NCBI RefSeq assembly: GCF_017874355.1
Contig: NZ_JAGGLI010000001.1
Span: 124,001 to 188,000 of the forward strand
Length of the DNA stretch: 64,000 nucleotides
From: Acetoanaerobium pronyense
GTDB taxonomy: Bacteria; Bacillota; Clostridia; Peptostreptococcales; Filifactoraceae
Reading direction: 5' to 3'
Below the pieces are notes generated by a model, which did no database searches, was not told the DNA's origin, and saw nothing but the letters and a program-made list of their open reading frames with translations. This document shows positions 54,663 through 63,749 of the stretch, piece by piece. The translations under genes were made by a program, and so were the position numbers. How positions within the stretch are numbered: position 1 is the first letter of the stretch; each line of letters starts with the position of its first letter.

Positions 54663-55435
54663 TTAAAATCTTAGACGAAGCATTAAAGATAGAAATTGCA
54701 TATGAATGGGATAATGTTGGGCTTTTAGTAGGAGATAAAGAAAAAAACATAAAAAAAATAATGCTAACACTGGAAATTACAAAAGAGACTATAGATGAGG
54801 CAAAGAAAAATTCCATTGATCTTATAATATCTCATCATCCATTAATTTTTAAGGCTCTAAAAACTATAACTACAGACCATGAAAAATCGAAATATATCAT
54901 TGATGCCATAAAAAATGATATAGCGATTTATAGTAGCCATACAAATTTTGATATGCTTTCAGGTGGATTAAATGATTACGTTGCCGATTTATTAGAGCTT
55001 GAGGATACGACTGCTTTAGTATATGAGACATCTCAAGAATTTGGCATAGGAAGGATAGGGAAATTAAAGACAAAAATGGATATCAATGAATTTTCAAAAT
55101 ATGTTATTAAAAAGCTGAATCTTTCAGATGTAAAAATTGTTAGAGGAAGTGATAAAAATATAGAAAAGGTTGGAGTTGTTAATGGAGCTGGTATAGAGTA
55201 CTGGAAAGAAGCGAAAGCATTGGGATGTGACATATATATCACTGGAGATGTGAAATATCATGAAGCACAAGATATAAAAGAAGCTGGGATGAGTATAATA
55301 GACGCAGGACATTTTGGGACCGAAAAACATTTTAATGTTGCAATGAAAAATTTTTTGAGAAATATTTTATCTAAAGATATTGAAATTTATAATAGTACTT
55401 CTATGGAAGATCCGTTTTTAGCTATTCAGGCTTGA
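54644..55435 (+). CDS. Nif3-like dinuclear metal centre protein
   Basis: 263 residues, the short form without the inserted PII-like domain of some Firmicute members. Metal ligands are H64 and H65 in ISHHPLIF, D103 in SSHTNFDML, and the His/Glu of DAGHFGTE near 225; TGDVKYHEAQDI is also conserved. The family forms toroidal hexamers; annotated also as GTP cyclohydrolase 1 type 2 homologue, but the physiological reaction is not settled. Translation is probably coupled to trmK. Confidence 0.92.
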   Translation: MLLSEIVKILDEALKIEIAYEWDNVGLLVGDKEKNIKKIMLTLEITKETIDEAKKNSIDLIISHHPLIFKALKTITTDHEKSKYIIDAIKNDIAIYSSHTNFDMLSGGLNDYVADLLELEDTTALVYETSQEFGIGRIGKLKTKMDINEFSKYVIKKLNLSDVKIVRGSDKNIEKVGVVNGAGIEYWKEAKALGCDIYITGDVKYHEAQDIKEAGMSIIDAGHFGTEKHFNVAMKNFLRNILSKDIEIYNSTSMEDPFLAIQA

Positions 55436-55451
55436 AGAGAGGATGGTTTTC

Positions 55452-56183
55452 TTGGATATTTTGAAGAGGATAGACAAAGGATATATACTTGTGGAAAAAG
55501 CCAAATCAAAAGCCAGTGAGATATCCAATGATATACACCTAATAGAGCTGGAAAAGAAAATAAATCGATTGAAAGAAAAAGAAGCATGCATGCGGAGTCG
55601 AATTGATTTTGAAAGAAACAAACTTATGGAAAAGGAAAATCAATTGGCGGATTTAGACAAAAGACTATTAAACATAGTGGAAGAGATATATGAAACAGAA
55701 ATAACTGACAAAGACAAGTTAGAAGTTTTAAAGAAAATGGAAAGTGAAATGAAGAGCCAAAGAGAAGAAATACAAAATTTGATTCTTGAGGATTTTACAA
55801 AAATAGACAGATATATTAATGATTTAAATTTATTTAAATATAGATACAATACCTTTGAAGAACGTGTATCAAAAATCCGTATAGCTAATTATGAAAAAAT
55901 TATATACTTAGATGAAAAAATAAAATCTATGGAAAAGAAAATTAGAAAACTTAGGAAGATGGCCGAGCCTGAGCTTCTTAAAATGTATGATAGAAAAAGA
56001 GAAGTATGCAAAATAGTTTTTTCAAAAATAGAAGATAAAACTTGTAGTTTATGTAAATCAGAGGTACCAGAACCTATTTTATTAAATGCTTGTGATTCAA
56101 AAAAAATAGTTGAATGCGGAAACTGCAAAAGAATACTTTTTATGGAGGAAACCTTAAAATATGATGACAACCCTTTTCAGTGA
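55452..56183 (+). CDS. Coiled-coil zinc-ribbon protein (C4-type, COG1579)
   Basis: 243 residues from a TTG at 55452, about seven bases after GAGAGGATG; the ATG at 55443 lies inside that site and is the alternative. Residues 1-180 form a long antiparallel coiled coil. The C-terminus has a zinc ribbon with CSLCKSEVP and CGNCKRILF near 200-235. Such proteins are found next to Nif3 and RNase HI genes in Firmicutes. Function is uncertain; a nucleic-acid link is inferred from the ribbon and neighbours. Confidence 0.85.
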   Translation: MDILKRIDKGYILVEKAKSKASEISNDIHLIELEKKINRLKEKEACMRSRIDFERNKLMEKENQLADLDKRLLNIVEEIYETEITDKDKLEVLKKMESEMKSQREEIQNLILEDFTKIDRYINDLNLFKYRYNTFEERVSKIRIANYEKIIYLDEKIKSMEKKIRKLRKMAEPELLKMYDRKREVCKIVFSKIEDKTCSLCKSEVPEPILLNACDSKKIVECGNCKRILFMEETLKYDDNPFQ

Positions 56184-56802
56184 TGGTGGCTCGAGGGGAA
56201 ATCCCGGTGAAGCAGCTATAGGATATGTTATAAAACAAAATGATAAAACCTTGTATACGCGAGGTGAGTTAATTGGCATAGCTACCAATAACTATGCTGA
56301 GTATATAGCGCTCCTTCAAGGAACACAAAAAGCAATTTTACTTGGGGCAAAAAACCTAAATATTTACATGGATAGCGAACTAATTGTAAAGCAGATTAAA
56401 GGAGAATATAAAGTTAAAAATGAAGAACTAAAACAAGTATATTTAAAAGTGATTGAAGAATTCAAAAAGCTTGAGAGTTATAATATAACCCATATAAAAA
56501 GAGAGCTTAACAAAGAGGCTGACAAGGCACTCAACATTGCCTTAGATACTAAAGAGATTTATGAAAAAAGCTTTGTCTTAGATAATGAAGTGACAATAAA
56601 TGAACAAGACTTTTTTGAGGAAATTAAAAAGGATATGTTAGATAATGGTTTTGAAAATATCGAAATAAATGTTAATGATGATTTAATAATAATTAGTGTT
56701 TCAAAAAGTCAGTTAATAGACTTTTTAAATAGTAAGGTTTGTAGTAAAACCAAAAAAAGACTGATTGAACTTGGTTATAAACGTATTACAGTTGAGATAT
56801 AA
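56161..56802 (+). CDS. Ribonuclease HI family protein with C-terminal extension
   Basis: 213 residues, overlapping the zinc-ribbon gene by 23 bases. The RNase H fold (about 1-130) has the catalytic acids in LFSDGGSRGNPG, NYAEYIAL, YMDSELIVKQ and NKEADKALN. The basic-protrusion region is short, as in the archaeal/Firmicute RnhA-like branch. Residues 135-213 are an extra region (NEQDFFEEIKKDMLDNG, IIISVSKSQLIDFL) not part of the RNase H core. It removes RNA from RNA-DNA hybrids; the extension's role is unknown. Confidence 0.88.
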   Translation: MMTTLFSDGGSRGNPGEAAIGYVIKQNDKTLYTRGELIGIATNNYAEYIALLQGTQKAILLGAKNLNIYMDSELIVKQIKGEYKVKNEELKQVYLKVIEEFKKLESYNITHIKRELNKEADKALNIALDTKEIYEKSFVLDNEVTINEQDFFEEIKKDMLDNGFENIEINVNDDLIIISVSKSQLIDFLNSKVCSKTKKRLIELGYKRITVEI

Positions 56803-56848
56803 TGAAAATTACTATTTAAAGTACTTAAAAAAGATTGGAGATTTAATT

Positions 56849-57982
56849 ATGAAGTATGAACTTATTGCACCATGTCTTTTTGGAATGGAATCTACGGTTT
56901 CTTTTGAACTTAAAAATCTTGGGATTAAGGTTCTAAAGGTATCCGATGGAAGAGTAACCTTTGAGGGCGATGAATTTACAATTGCAAAGGCGAATCTATC
57001 CCTTAGAACAGCTGAAAGAGTGCTAGTAAAGGTTGGGGAATTCAAGGCATATAGCTTTGAAGATTTGTATCAAGGGATGCTTTCTTTGCCATTTGAAAAA
57101 TATATAGAAAAAGATTCTGCATTTCCTGTAGCTAAGGCTAAAACAATAAAAAGTAAGCTTTTTTCAGTTCCTGACATACAATCTGTTGCAAAAAAAGGTG
57201 TAGTTGAAAGATTAAAATTAAAGCATAGGGTTACAGAACTTCCAGAAACCAAAGAAATACATCCTATTAATATCTTTATAAATAAGGATGTAGTGGAAGT
57301 TACGATAGATACGACAGGTCCGGCTCTTCATAAACGAGGATATAGAGAAAAATCTGGTGGAGCTCCAATTAGAGAGACCCTTGCTGCTTTTATGGTGATG
57401 CTTACTCCTTGGAGACCAGGAAGGTATCTTGTGGACCCAATGTGCGGCTCAGGGACAATTCTTATTGAGGCAGCTCTTATTGGGGCAAATATAATGCCTG
57501 GAATAAATAGAAACTTTACAGGAGAAAATCTTTCCTTTATTCCAAAAAGAGTATGGAAAGAAGAAAGAGAAGAGGCCCTTAGACTAGAAAACGATGTGGA
57601 TTTTAAGATAAAAGGATATGATATCGATGAGGAGGTAATAGAAATTGCAAAAGAAAATGCAGAAATTGCTGGAGTGGGCCATCTTATAGATTTTGAAGTC
57701 AGAGATATTAAGGATTTTGAAGAAACAGAAGAATATGGATTCATTATTACTAATCCGCCATATGGAGAAAGACTTGGCTCAGAAGATGAGATAAATGAAA
57801 TATATAACATTTTAAAAGAAAATTTCAAAAAACTCAAAAACTGGTCTTATTATATAATAACTACAATGGAAGACCTTGAAAGTACCTTGGAAATACCTTT
57901 CCAAAAGAACAGAAAGCTTTATAATGGTATGCTAAAAAGCTATTATTATCAATATTTAGGACCAAAACCTCCAAAGAAATGA
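56849..57982 (+). CDS. THUMP-domain 23S rRNA (guanine-N2)-methyltransferase, RlmL type
   Basis: 377 residues from the ATG at 56849 with GGAG upstream; the open frame extends 28 codons further up over the RNase H gene. YELIAPCLFGMESTVSFEL starts a THUMP domain (about 45-155), followed by the methyltransferase domain with DPMCGSGTILIEAALIGAN near 195 and the catalytic TNPPYGERLG near 310. It resembles Bacillus YpsC (rlmL N-terminal homologue). Target position is assumed to be in 23S rRNA. Confidence 0.92.
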   Translation: MKYELIAPCLFGMESTVSFELKNLGIKVLKVSDGRVTFEGDEFTIAKANLSLRTAERVLVKVGEFKAYSFEDLYQGMLSLPFEKYIEKDSAFPVAKAKTIKSKLFSVPDIQSVAKKGVVERLKLKHRVTELPETKEIHPINIFINKDVVEVTIDTTGPALHKRGYREKSGGAPIRETLAAFMVMLTPWRPGRYLVDPMCGSGTILIEAALIGANIMPGINRNFTGENLSFIPKRVWKEEREEALRLENDVDFKIKGYDIDEEVIEIAKENAEIAGVGHLIDFEVRDIKDFEETEEYGFIITNPPYGERLGSEDEINEIYNILKENFKKLKNWSYYIITTMEDLESTLEIPFQKNRKLYNGMLKSYYYQYLGPKPPKK

Positions 57983-58010
57983 TTACAATACAAGGGTTTT
58001 TTGTTATAAT
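57982..58010 (+). promoter_or_regulatory. Promoter of the GH-like lipoprotein gene
   Basis: ATTACA (57982-57987), 17 bases, TATAAT (58005-58010) with TGT in front, an extended -10. It starts at the last base of the rlmL-type gene stop, so the two genes are separately transcribed. Confidence 0.7.
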
Positions 58011-58045
58011 GACTGTGTACAAAAACTGGCTTTCAGGAGGGTGTT

Positions 58046-59491
58046 ATGAAATTTTTTAATAAAAGGACAAAACTAACGGCTTTAATATCTGCGATGATTA
58101 TAGGAACATTAATGTTTTCAGGATGTACTTCAGAAGGTTCAAATAGTGAAGGCTCTGAGGAGATTATTGAGGAAAATGTTGAACAAGAGGAAGAAGAATC
58201 TTCCATGGAAGAAGTAGTTGATGGATACAAGTTTGTAAGTGCATCCAAGCTAAATGTTAGGGAAGAGGCAAGTGCAAATGCATCTATAGTAAATTCTCTT
58301 CTTAGAGGAACTAGAATAAAAATATTAAATGAAGTAAATGATGAAGAAAATAATTTATGGTATGAGGTAAATTATCATACTTTTGAAGGTGAAGAAACTG
58401 GATTTTTATCTGCTGAATTTACTGTAGACAAAAGAGAAGATCTTTTAGGTGAAGATTTAAGAGGACTTGATTTTTCACCTTTTCATAAGGTTGAATATGA
58501 AAGCAATCCAAAGGTTGAAGTAAAAGGTGTTTATGTTACAATCCATAGTGCTGCAGGAGCGAAGCTAAATAGTCTTTTAGAACTTGCCGATGAGACAGAG
58601 ATAAATGCATTTGTAATAGACGTAAAGGACGATTATGGCAATATGCTTTTCAAAACAGATGCTGCAGAAAAATACGCACCAACTGCAAATCAAAAAGCAC
58701 CTATCAAAGATATAGAAGAATTTTTAAAGAAATTAAATGATAGAGGAATATATACTATAGCAAGGATAGTATCTTTTAAAGATCCTACCTATGCAAGCTA
58801 TAATCCTGAGAAAGTAATAATAAATAAAGAGACAGGAAAGCCATTTGTAAATAGTGATAATATACTTTGGGTCTCTCCTCATGATAGAGACCTTTGGGAT
58901 TATAATATAGGAGTCTCAGTTGAAGCTGCAAAGGCAGGATTCAATGAAATCCAGTTTGATTATGTAAGGTTTCCAGCATCAAATGGTGGTAAGCTAGATG
59001 CCATACTGGATTACAGAAATGAACTAGGAGAAGGAAAACCAGAAACTATCCAAAACTACCTGAAAAAGGCTTATGAAGCTATATCAAAAGAAGAAGCCTA
59101 CGTATCAGCAGACATATATGGACTGGTTCCAAGTGTTCCGGATGATATGCAACTAGGTCAGTACTGGGAGGCTATAAGTAATTATACAGATTACATCTCG
59201 CCTATGATGTACCCAAGCCACTATGCAAATGGAACATATGGAATACCTGTTCCTGACGCAGATCCATATGGAGTTTTGTTTTATGGTTCAAGAGATTCTG
59301 TGATGAGAAATAGAAATCTTGAAACCCCTGCAACAATAAGACCTTGGATACAGAGTTTTACAGCTGCATGGGTTCCGGGCTATATAAGTTATGGACCAGA
59401 TCAGATAAAAGCTCAGATTAAGGGTATGAATGATGCAGGAGTAAGTCAATATCTTCTATGGAGCGCAAGCAATAACTACAATATAAAATAG
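58046..59491 (+). CDS. Lipoprotein with bacterial SH3 domain and glycoside-hydrolase-like (DUF4015) domain
   Basis: 481 residues. A lipoprotein signal peptide ends at the lipobox LMFSGC (Cys27), followed by an acidic linker (29-52). Residues 55-125 are a bacterial SH3 domain (KLNVREEASANASIV, RGTRIKIL), likely binding peptidoglycan. Residues 160-475 match the putative glycoside hydrolase DUF4015 TIM barrel, with KGVYVTIHSAAG, AFVIDVKDDYGNMLF, IARIVSFKDP, EIQFDYVRFP and SPMMYPSHY carrying likely catalytic acids. It should sit on the outer face of the membrane and act on an envelope or environmental glycan; substrate unknown. A hairpin follows. Confidence 0.88.
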   Translation: MKFFNKRTKLTALISAMIIGTLMFSGCTSEGSNSEGSEEIIEENVEQEEEESSMEEVVDGYKFVSASKLNVREEASANASIVNSLLRGTRIKILNEVNDEENNLWYEVNYHTFEGEETGFLSAEFTVDKREDLLGEDLRGLDFSPFHKVEYESNPKVEVKGVYVTIHSAAGAKLNSLLELADETEINAFVIDVKDDYGNMLFKTDAAEKYAPTANQKAPIKDIEEFLKKLNDRGIYTIARIVSFKDPTYASYNPEKVIINKETGKPFVNSDNILWVSPHDRDLWDYNIGVSVEAAKAGFNEIQFDYVRFPASNGGKLDAILDYRNELGEGKPETIQNYLKKAYEAISKEEAYVSADIYGLVPSVPDDMQLGQYWEAISNYTDYISPMMYPSHYANGTYGIPVPDADPYGVLFYGSRDSVMRNRNLETPATIRPWIQSFTAAWVPGYISYGPDQIKAQIKGMNDAGVSQYLLWSASNNYNIK

Positions 59492-59526
59492 CATTTTTTA
59501 TTTTATCTTATGATTACAAATTGAAT

Positions 59527-59570
59527 AAGGAGGCTATTAGATATTGAAAAACTCTAATAGCCTCCTTTGT
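59527..59570 (+). terminator. Terminator-like hairpin between the lipoprotein gene and potA
   Basis: A perfect 15-bp stem (AAGGAGGCTATTAGA and complement) with an 11-base loop, followed by TGTAT rather than a long T run. The left arm contains an AAGGAGG that would be hidden in the fold. Confidence 0.65.
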
Positions 59571-59635
59571 ATCGGTTAATGACATCTATCGAAGAAGTCC
59601 TAAACAAGAAATTTTTATAACAAGAGGAGAAAAAG

Positions 59636-60682
59636 ATGACCGAATCAATAATAAAACTTAAAGGAATTAGAAAAGTCTTTGATGGCAAAGAAGCTTTAAA
59701 GGATATAAATTTATATATCAAAGAAAAGGAATTTGTAACATTTTTAGGTCCAAGCGGCTGTGGAAAGACTACAACCCTTAGGATAATTGGAGGTTTTGAA
59801 AACTCAACAGATGGAGAGCTTTATTTTGAAGATAAGGAAATAAGTAAAGTTCCACCTCATCAAAGACAAATAAACACAGTTTTTCAAAAATACGCTTTAT
59901 TTCCTCATCTAGATGTATATGAAAATATAGCCTTTGGACTAAGAATTAAAAAAACCCCTAAAGAAGCAATAGAGCCTAAAATAAAAAAAATGCTTAAGCT
60001 TGTAAATCTTGAAGGATTTGAAAAAAGAAGTGTAAACTCTTTGTCAGGAGGTCAACAGCAAAGGATAGCAATTGCCAGAGCTCTTGTAAATGAACCTAAG
60101 GTTCTTCTTCTTGATGAGCCACTTGGGGCTCTTGATTTAAAGCTTAGAAAAGAGATGCAATATGAACTTAAAACTATGCAGCAGGAGCTTGGTATTACCT
60201 TTATTTATGTAACCCATGATCAGGAAGAAGCTCTTACAATGTCTGATAGGATTGTAGTAATGAGCGAAGGGGAAATTCAGCAGATAGGGACTCCAGAGGA
60301 TATATATAATGAGCCTGTAAACAGATTTGTAGCTGATTTTATAGGTGAGAGTAATATAATCCAAGGAGTTATGGAAAAGGATTTTAGAGTAATATTGAAC
60401 GGAGAGCCTTTTGAATGTCTTGATAAAGGATTTTCTCATATGGAAGAAGTGGACGTGGTAATAAGACCTGAGGACATACTTATTACAAAGCCAGAGGGCT
60501 CTAAAATCACAGGGGAAGTAACAGATGTGGTTTTTAAAGGAGTTCACTATGAAATAATAGTGGTAGATAGTAAAACTCAAAAAGAATGGATGATTCATAC
60601 TATAAATCACTCTGACGTTGGAGCAATTGTAGGGCTTGATTTTGTTCCAGAGGCTCTTCATATAATGAAAAGGGGGGAATAG
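59636..60682 (+). CDS. potA: Spermidine/putrescine ABC transporter ATPase
   Basis: 348 residues. Walker [10 protein letters not shown] near 39-47, the Q-loop, signature [15 protein letters not shown] near 135-149, Walker [17 protein letters not shown] and the switch [14 protein letters not shown] are intact; a C-terminal TOBE domain ([11 protein letters not shown]) regulates. With the following permeases and binding protein it forms the PotABCD polyamine importer. ATG with GAGGAG site. Confidence 0.95.
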   Translation: MTESIIKLKGIRKVFDGKEALKDINLYIKEKEFVTFLGPSGCGKTTTLRIIGGFENSTDGELYFEDKEISKVPPHQRQINTVFQKYALFPHLDVYENIAFGLRIKKTPKEAIEPKIKKMLKLVNLEGFEKRSVNSLSGGQQQRIAIARALVNEPKVLLLDEPLGALDLKLRKEMQYELKTMQQELGITFIYVTHDQEEALTMSDRIVVMSEGEIQQIGTPEDIYNEPVNRFVADFIGESNIIQGVMEKDFRVILNGEPFECLDKGFSHMEEVDVVIRPEDILITKPEGSKITGEVTDVVFKGVHYEIIVVDSKTQKEWMIHTINHSDVGAIVGLDFVPEALHIMKRGE

Positions 60683-60683
60683 T

Positions 60684-61526
60684 ATGAATAAAAAAAGCTT
60701 TCTTGCCACCCCTTATGCACTTTGGATATTGCTTTTTACTGTTGTCCCTATATTTATAATTTTAATTTATTCCTTTACAGAAAGAGATCCATTTGGTGGA
60801 ATGACCTTAAAATTTACTATTGAAAATTATAGGATGTTCTTTGAACCAATTTATCTAAATGTATTATGGCGTTCGATTAAATTATCAGTATATAGTACTA
60901 TTGCATGTCTTTTAATCGGTTACCCAATGGCATATATAATTTCAAAGGCAAAACTAAAAAGAAGAAACTTAATGGTCATGCTTTTTATTCTTCCTTTATG
61001 GACGAACTTTCTTTTAAGAACCTATGCATGGATGGTAATTCTTAGAGATCAAGGTCCTATCAATGAACTATTATTACGATTTGGACTTATAGATGAGCCA
61101 ATTAGGATGCTTTATACCAATGGAGCCGTTATAATGGGGATGGTTTATAACTTTCTGCCATTCATGGTTCTGCCGATATACTCGGTATTGTCGAAAATGG
61201 ACTATAGTCTTATTGAAGCTGCAAAGGATTTAGGAGCAGATACAAAAGGAGTATTTACAAAAGTGATTTTTCCTTTAAGTTTTCCAGGTGTAGCATCTGG
61301 TATACTTATGGTATTCATGCCAGCTATATCTACATTTGTAATATCAGATTTGCTCGGAGGTGGTCAAACTATACTTCTTGGAAATCTTATTCAAAATCAA
61401 TTTATGATGGCTAGAAACTGGCAATTTGGGTCGGCTATATCTATGATAATGATGGTAATGATAATAATTTCAATGGGATATCTTGGAAAACATGGATCAA
61501 AAGAGGGGAGGACTGGACTTTGGTAA
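60684..61526 (+). CDS. potB: Spermidine/putrescine ABC transporter permease PotB
   Basis: 280 residues, about six membrane helices. The start YALWILLFTVVPIFIILIYS, the periplasmic loop with NYRMFFEPIYL and the EAA-type loop SLIEAAKDLGADTKGVFTKV near 175-195 match PotB. It begins two bases after potA, and its end overlaps potC by 7 bases. Confidence 0.93.
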   Translation: MNKKSFLATPYALWILLFTVVPIFIILIYSFTERDPFGGMTLKFTIENYRMFFEPIYLNVLWRSIKLSVYSTIACLLIGYPMAYIISKAKLKRRNLMVMLFILPLWTNFLLRTYAWMVILRDQGPINELLLRFGLIDEPIRMLYTNGAVIMGMVYNFLPFMVLPIYSVLSKMDYSLIEAAKDLGADTKGVFTKVIFPLSFPGVASGILMVFMPAISTFVISDLLGGGQTILLGNLIQNQFMMARNWQFGSAISMIMMVMIIISMGYLGKHGSKEGRTGLW

Positions 61527-62299
61527 AAAAGCACATTGCAAGAGGATATGCCTTTTTAGTTTATCTTTTTCTATACCTTCCTATTTTTCTTATGATATTA
61601 TATTCATTCAATGATTCACGCTATGGTGGAAACTGGAGTGGATTTACATTAAAATGGTATAGTGACCTTCTTAGAGACAGGAGTATTATGGAGTCTCTGT
61701 ACACAACTTTAATAGTAGCTGTAACTGCTTCCGTTGTTTCGACAATAATTGGAACTATATCTGCTGTTGCAATTCATAATATGAAACCAAAGGGAAAGGC
61801 CTTAATGAGTAGCCTTAGCTATATACCGATGGTAAATCCGGATATAGTAATAGGTATTTCACTTTTATCTCTTTTCGTTTTATTTAATATGAAACTGGGA
61901 TATATAACCCTTATACTTGCTCATATAACCTTCAATATACCGTATGTGATATTTGCAGTACTGCCAAAGCTACAACAACTAAACCCAAATATAGAGGAAG
62001 CTGCAATGGATCTTGGGGCTACACCTTTTCAAGCTTTTTTCAAGGTTGTTCTTCCTGAACTAATGCCTGGAATAGTAACTGGAGCCCTTCTTGCATTTAC
62101 TTTATCTATAGACGATTTTATAGTAAGTTTTTTTACAACAGGTTCAGGAGTAAGCACCTTATCAATTAGGATTTATTCTATGACAAAACGGGGCGTAAGC
62201 CCAATGATTAATGCACTTTCTTCAATACTCTTTGTCTCTGTACTTGTTTTAATGCTTGTACTTCAGCTTAGAGACAATAAAAAAGAAGAAATAAATTAA
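61520..62299 (+). CDS. potC: Spermidine/putrescine ABC transporter permease PotC
   Basis: 259 residues from a TTG start with GGGGAGG eight bases upstream, inside the end of potB. YLFLYLPIFLMILYSFNDS, GFTLKWYSDLL and the EAA loop NIEEAAMDLGATPFQAFFKV near 155-175 are PotC features; SIDDFIVSFF is conserved. It pairs with PotB to form the channel. Confidence 0.94.
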   Translation: MVKKHIARGYAFLVYLFLYLPIFLMILYSFNDSRYGGNWSGFTLKWYSDLLRDRSIMESLYTTLIVAVTASVVSTIIGTISAVAIHNMKPKGKALMSSLSYIPMVNPDIVIGISLLSLFVLFNMKLGYITLILAHITFNIPYVIFAVLPKLQQLNPNIEEAAMDLGATPFQAFFKVVLPELMPGIVTGALLAFTLSIDDFIVSFFTTGSGVSTLSIRIYSMTKRGVSPMINALSSILFVSVLVLMLVLQLRDNKKEEIN

Positions 62300-62316
62300 A
62301 AAATAGGGAGGTAGAA

Positions 62317-63351
62317 ATGAAAAAAATAATACTTGCAATAATTCCACTTATGCTGATGTTCGCTTTTACAGGATGTAATAACGCAGCTACTACGACACTA
62401 AATATCTACAACTGGGGAGATTATATAGACCCTGATGTTATAAGAGACTTTGAAGAGGAATACTCCATTAGAATAAACTATGAAGAGTTTGCAACAAACG
62501 AAGAGATGCTTGCAAAGATTCAAGCTGGAGGAACTGCTTATGATGTAATATTTCCATCGGAGTACATGGTAGAAAGCATGATTCAAAGAGGACTTCTTGA
62601 AGAGCTCAACTTCGAGAATCTTTCAAACTATGAAAATATAGGAAATGAGTTTAAGGGACTTTCTTATGACCCTGATAATAAATACTCGGTTCCTTATCTA
62701 TGGGGTACTCTAGGAATAGTATATAATACTAAAAAAGTAGATGATGTAGTTGATTCTTGGGATATACTTTGGGATGAAAAATATAGTGGTCAGATTATAA
62801 TGCTGGACTCTCCAAGAGATACGATAGGAATCACTCTAATCAAGCTTGGATACTCCCTTAATACAACAAATCCAAATGAACTTGAAGAAGCAAAACAGGA
62901 GCTAATGCGTCAAAAACCTCTTGTAAGATCCTATGAAGTAGATACCTATAAGGGACAGATGATAGCTGGAGAGGCTGCCATGGCTCTTGCTTGGTCTGGA
63001 GATGCTATGCTACTAATGGATGAAAACGAAGACCTTGAATATTCTATTCCAAATGAAGGAACAAATCTTTGGTTTGATACTATGGCTGTACCTACAACAT
63101 CTCAGAATAAAGAAGAAGCTGAGCTTTTTATAAATTTTATGATGAGACCTGAAATTGCGGCTAGAAATACAGAATATATAATGTACTCTACTCCAAATGT
63201 AGGTGCTCTTGAATATCTTCCTGATGAAATTGTTGAAAATGAATTTTTATACCCAAAAGGAAATATAAAAGCCCTTGGAGAAGTGTTTAAAGATCTTGGA
63301 GAGTTTACTACGGAATATGATAGAGTGTGGACTGAAATAAAAGCTTATTAA
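62317..63351 (+). CDS. potD: Spermidine/putrescine-binding lipoprotein PotD
   Basis: 344 residues. Signal peptide with lipobox AFTGC (Cys20), so it is tethered outside the membrane. LNIYNWGDYIDPDVIRDFE is the classic family start; TAYDVIFPSEYMVESM, YSVPYLWGTLGI and ALAWSGDAMLLMDEN line the polyamine site, including acidic residues. ATG with GGGAGG. It ends the operon just before a strong terminator. Confidence 0.95.
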   Translation: MKKIILAIIPLMLMFAFTGCNNAATTTLNIYNWGDYIDPDVIRDFEEEYSIRINYEEFATNEEMLAKIQAGGTAYDVIFPSEYMVESMIQRGLLEELNFENLSNYENIGNEFKGLSYDPDNKYSVPYLWGTLGIVYNTKKVDDVVDSWDILWDEKYSGQIIMLDSPRDTIGITLIKLGYSLNTTNPNELEEAKQELMRQKPLVRSYEVDTYKGQMIAGEAAMALAWSGDAMLLMDENEDLEYSIPNEGTNLWFDTMAVPTTSQNKEEAELFINFMMRPEIAARNTEYIMYSTPNVGALEYLPDEIVENEFLYPKGNIKALGEVFKDLGEFTTEYDRVWTEIKAY

Positions 63352-63352
63352 A

Positions 63353-63388
63353 TTAAAAAACTCCTTTTTTAAAAGGAGTTTTTTAATT
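63353..63388 (+). terminator. Terminator of potABCD
   Basis: TTAAAAAACTCCTTTT and its complement lie back to back with a T-rich right arm, directly after the potD stop. The symmetric A and T tracts could also stop transcription from the other side. Confidence 0.9.
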
Positions 63389-63637
63389 TAAATAAAGAGT
63401 TTGCTTATAAAAAACTTTTAATTTTATTAAAAGAAAAATATTATTGAAAATATTTTCCAAAAAAACACATCAATAAAACATTATTTTTAATGAAAACTTA
63501 AAAATAAAATCCTTTAAGTTTAGGAAAAAACATAGTAAAATAAGATATGTAAAAAAAATTTACCACTATTGAATTATACTTAAGAAATATTAATTTCCTA
63601 ACTAAAAATAAAAGTATAGTAAATAAGACTCATTTTC
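63389..63637. other. AT-rich intergenic stretch upstream of flgB promoter
   Basis: About 250 bases of very AT-rich sequence without an open frame or RNA gene that I can recognise. Only short AT palindromes are seen, for example CTTTTAAT/ATTAAAAG at 63415-63433. Confidence 0.6.
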
Positions 63638-63666
63638 TTGATTAAGTATTTCAGAATGATTACAAT
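63638..63666 (+). promoter_or_regulatory. Promoter of flgB (flagellar operon)
   Basis: TTGATT (63638-63643), 17 bases, TACAAT (63661-63666): a good sigma-A promoter. The -10 lies within the palindrome ATGATTACAATCAT (63656-63669). It gives a leader of about 77 bases before flgB. Confidence 0.7.
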
Positions 63667-63749
63667 CATAGTAGAATGTAATGGTTAAAGCTATTTTACC
63701 AGATTGATTAGGATATTTATTAATAAAAATCATAAGAGGAGGGAGCGAA

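Noticed and set aside
57328-57837. A 169-residue minus-strand frame over the RlmL-type gene
   Set aside because: It lies fully within a well-identified gene on the other strand; its composition is that of an antisense shadow.
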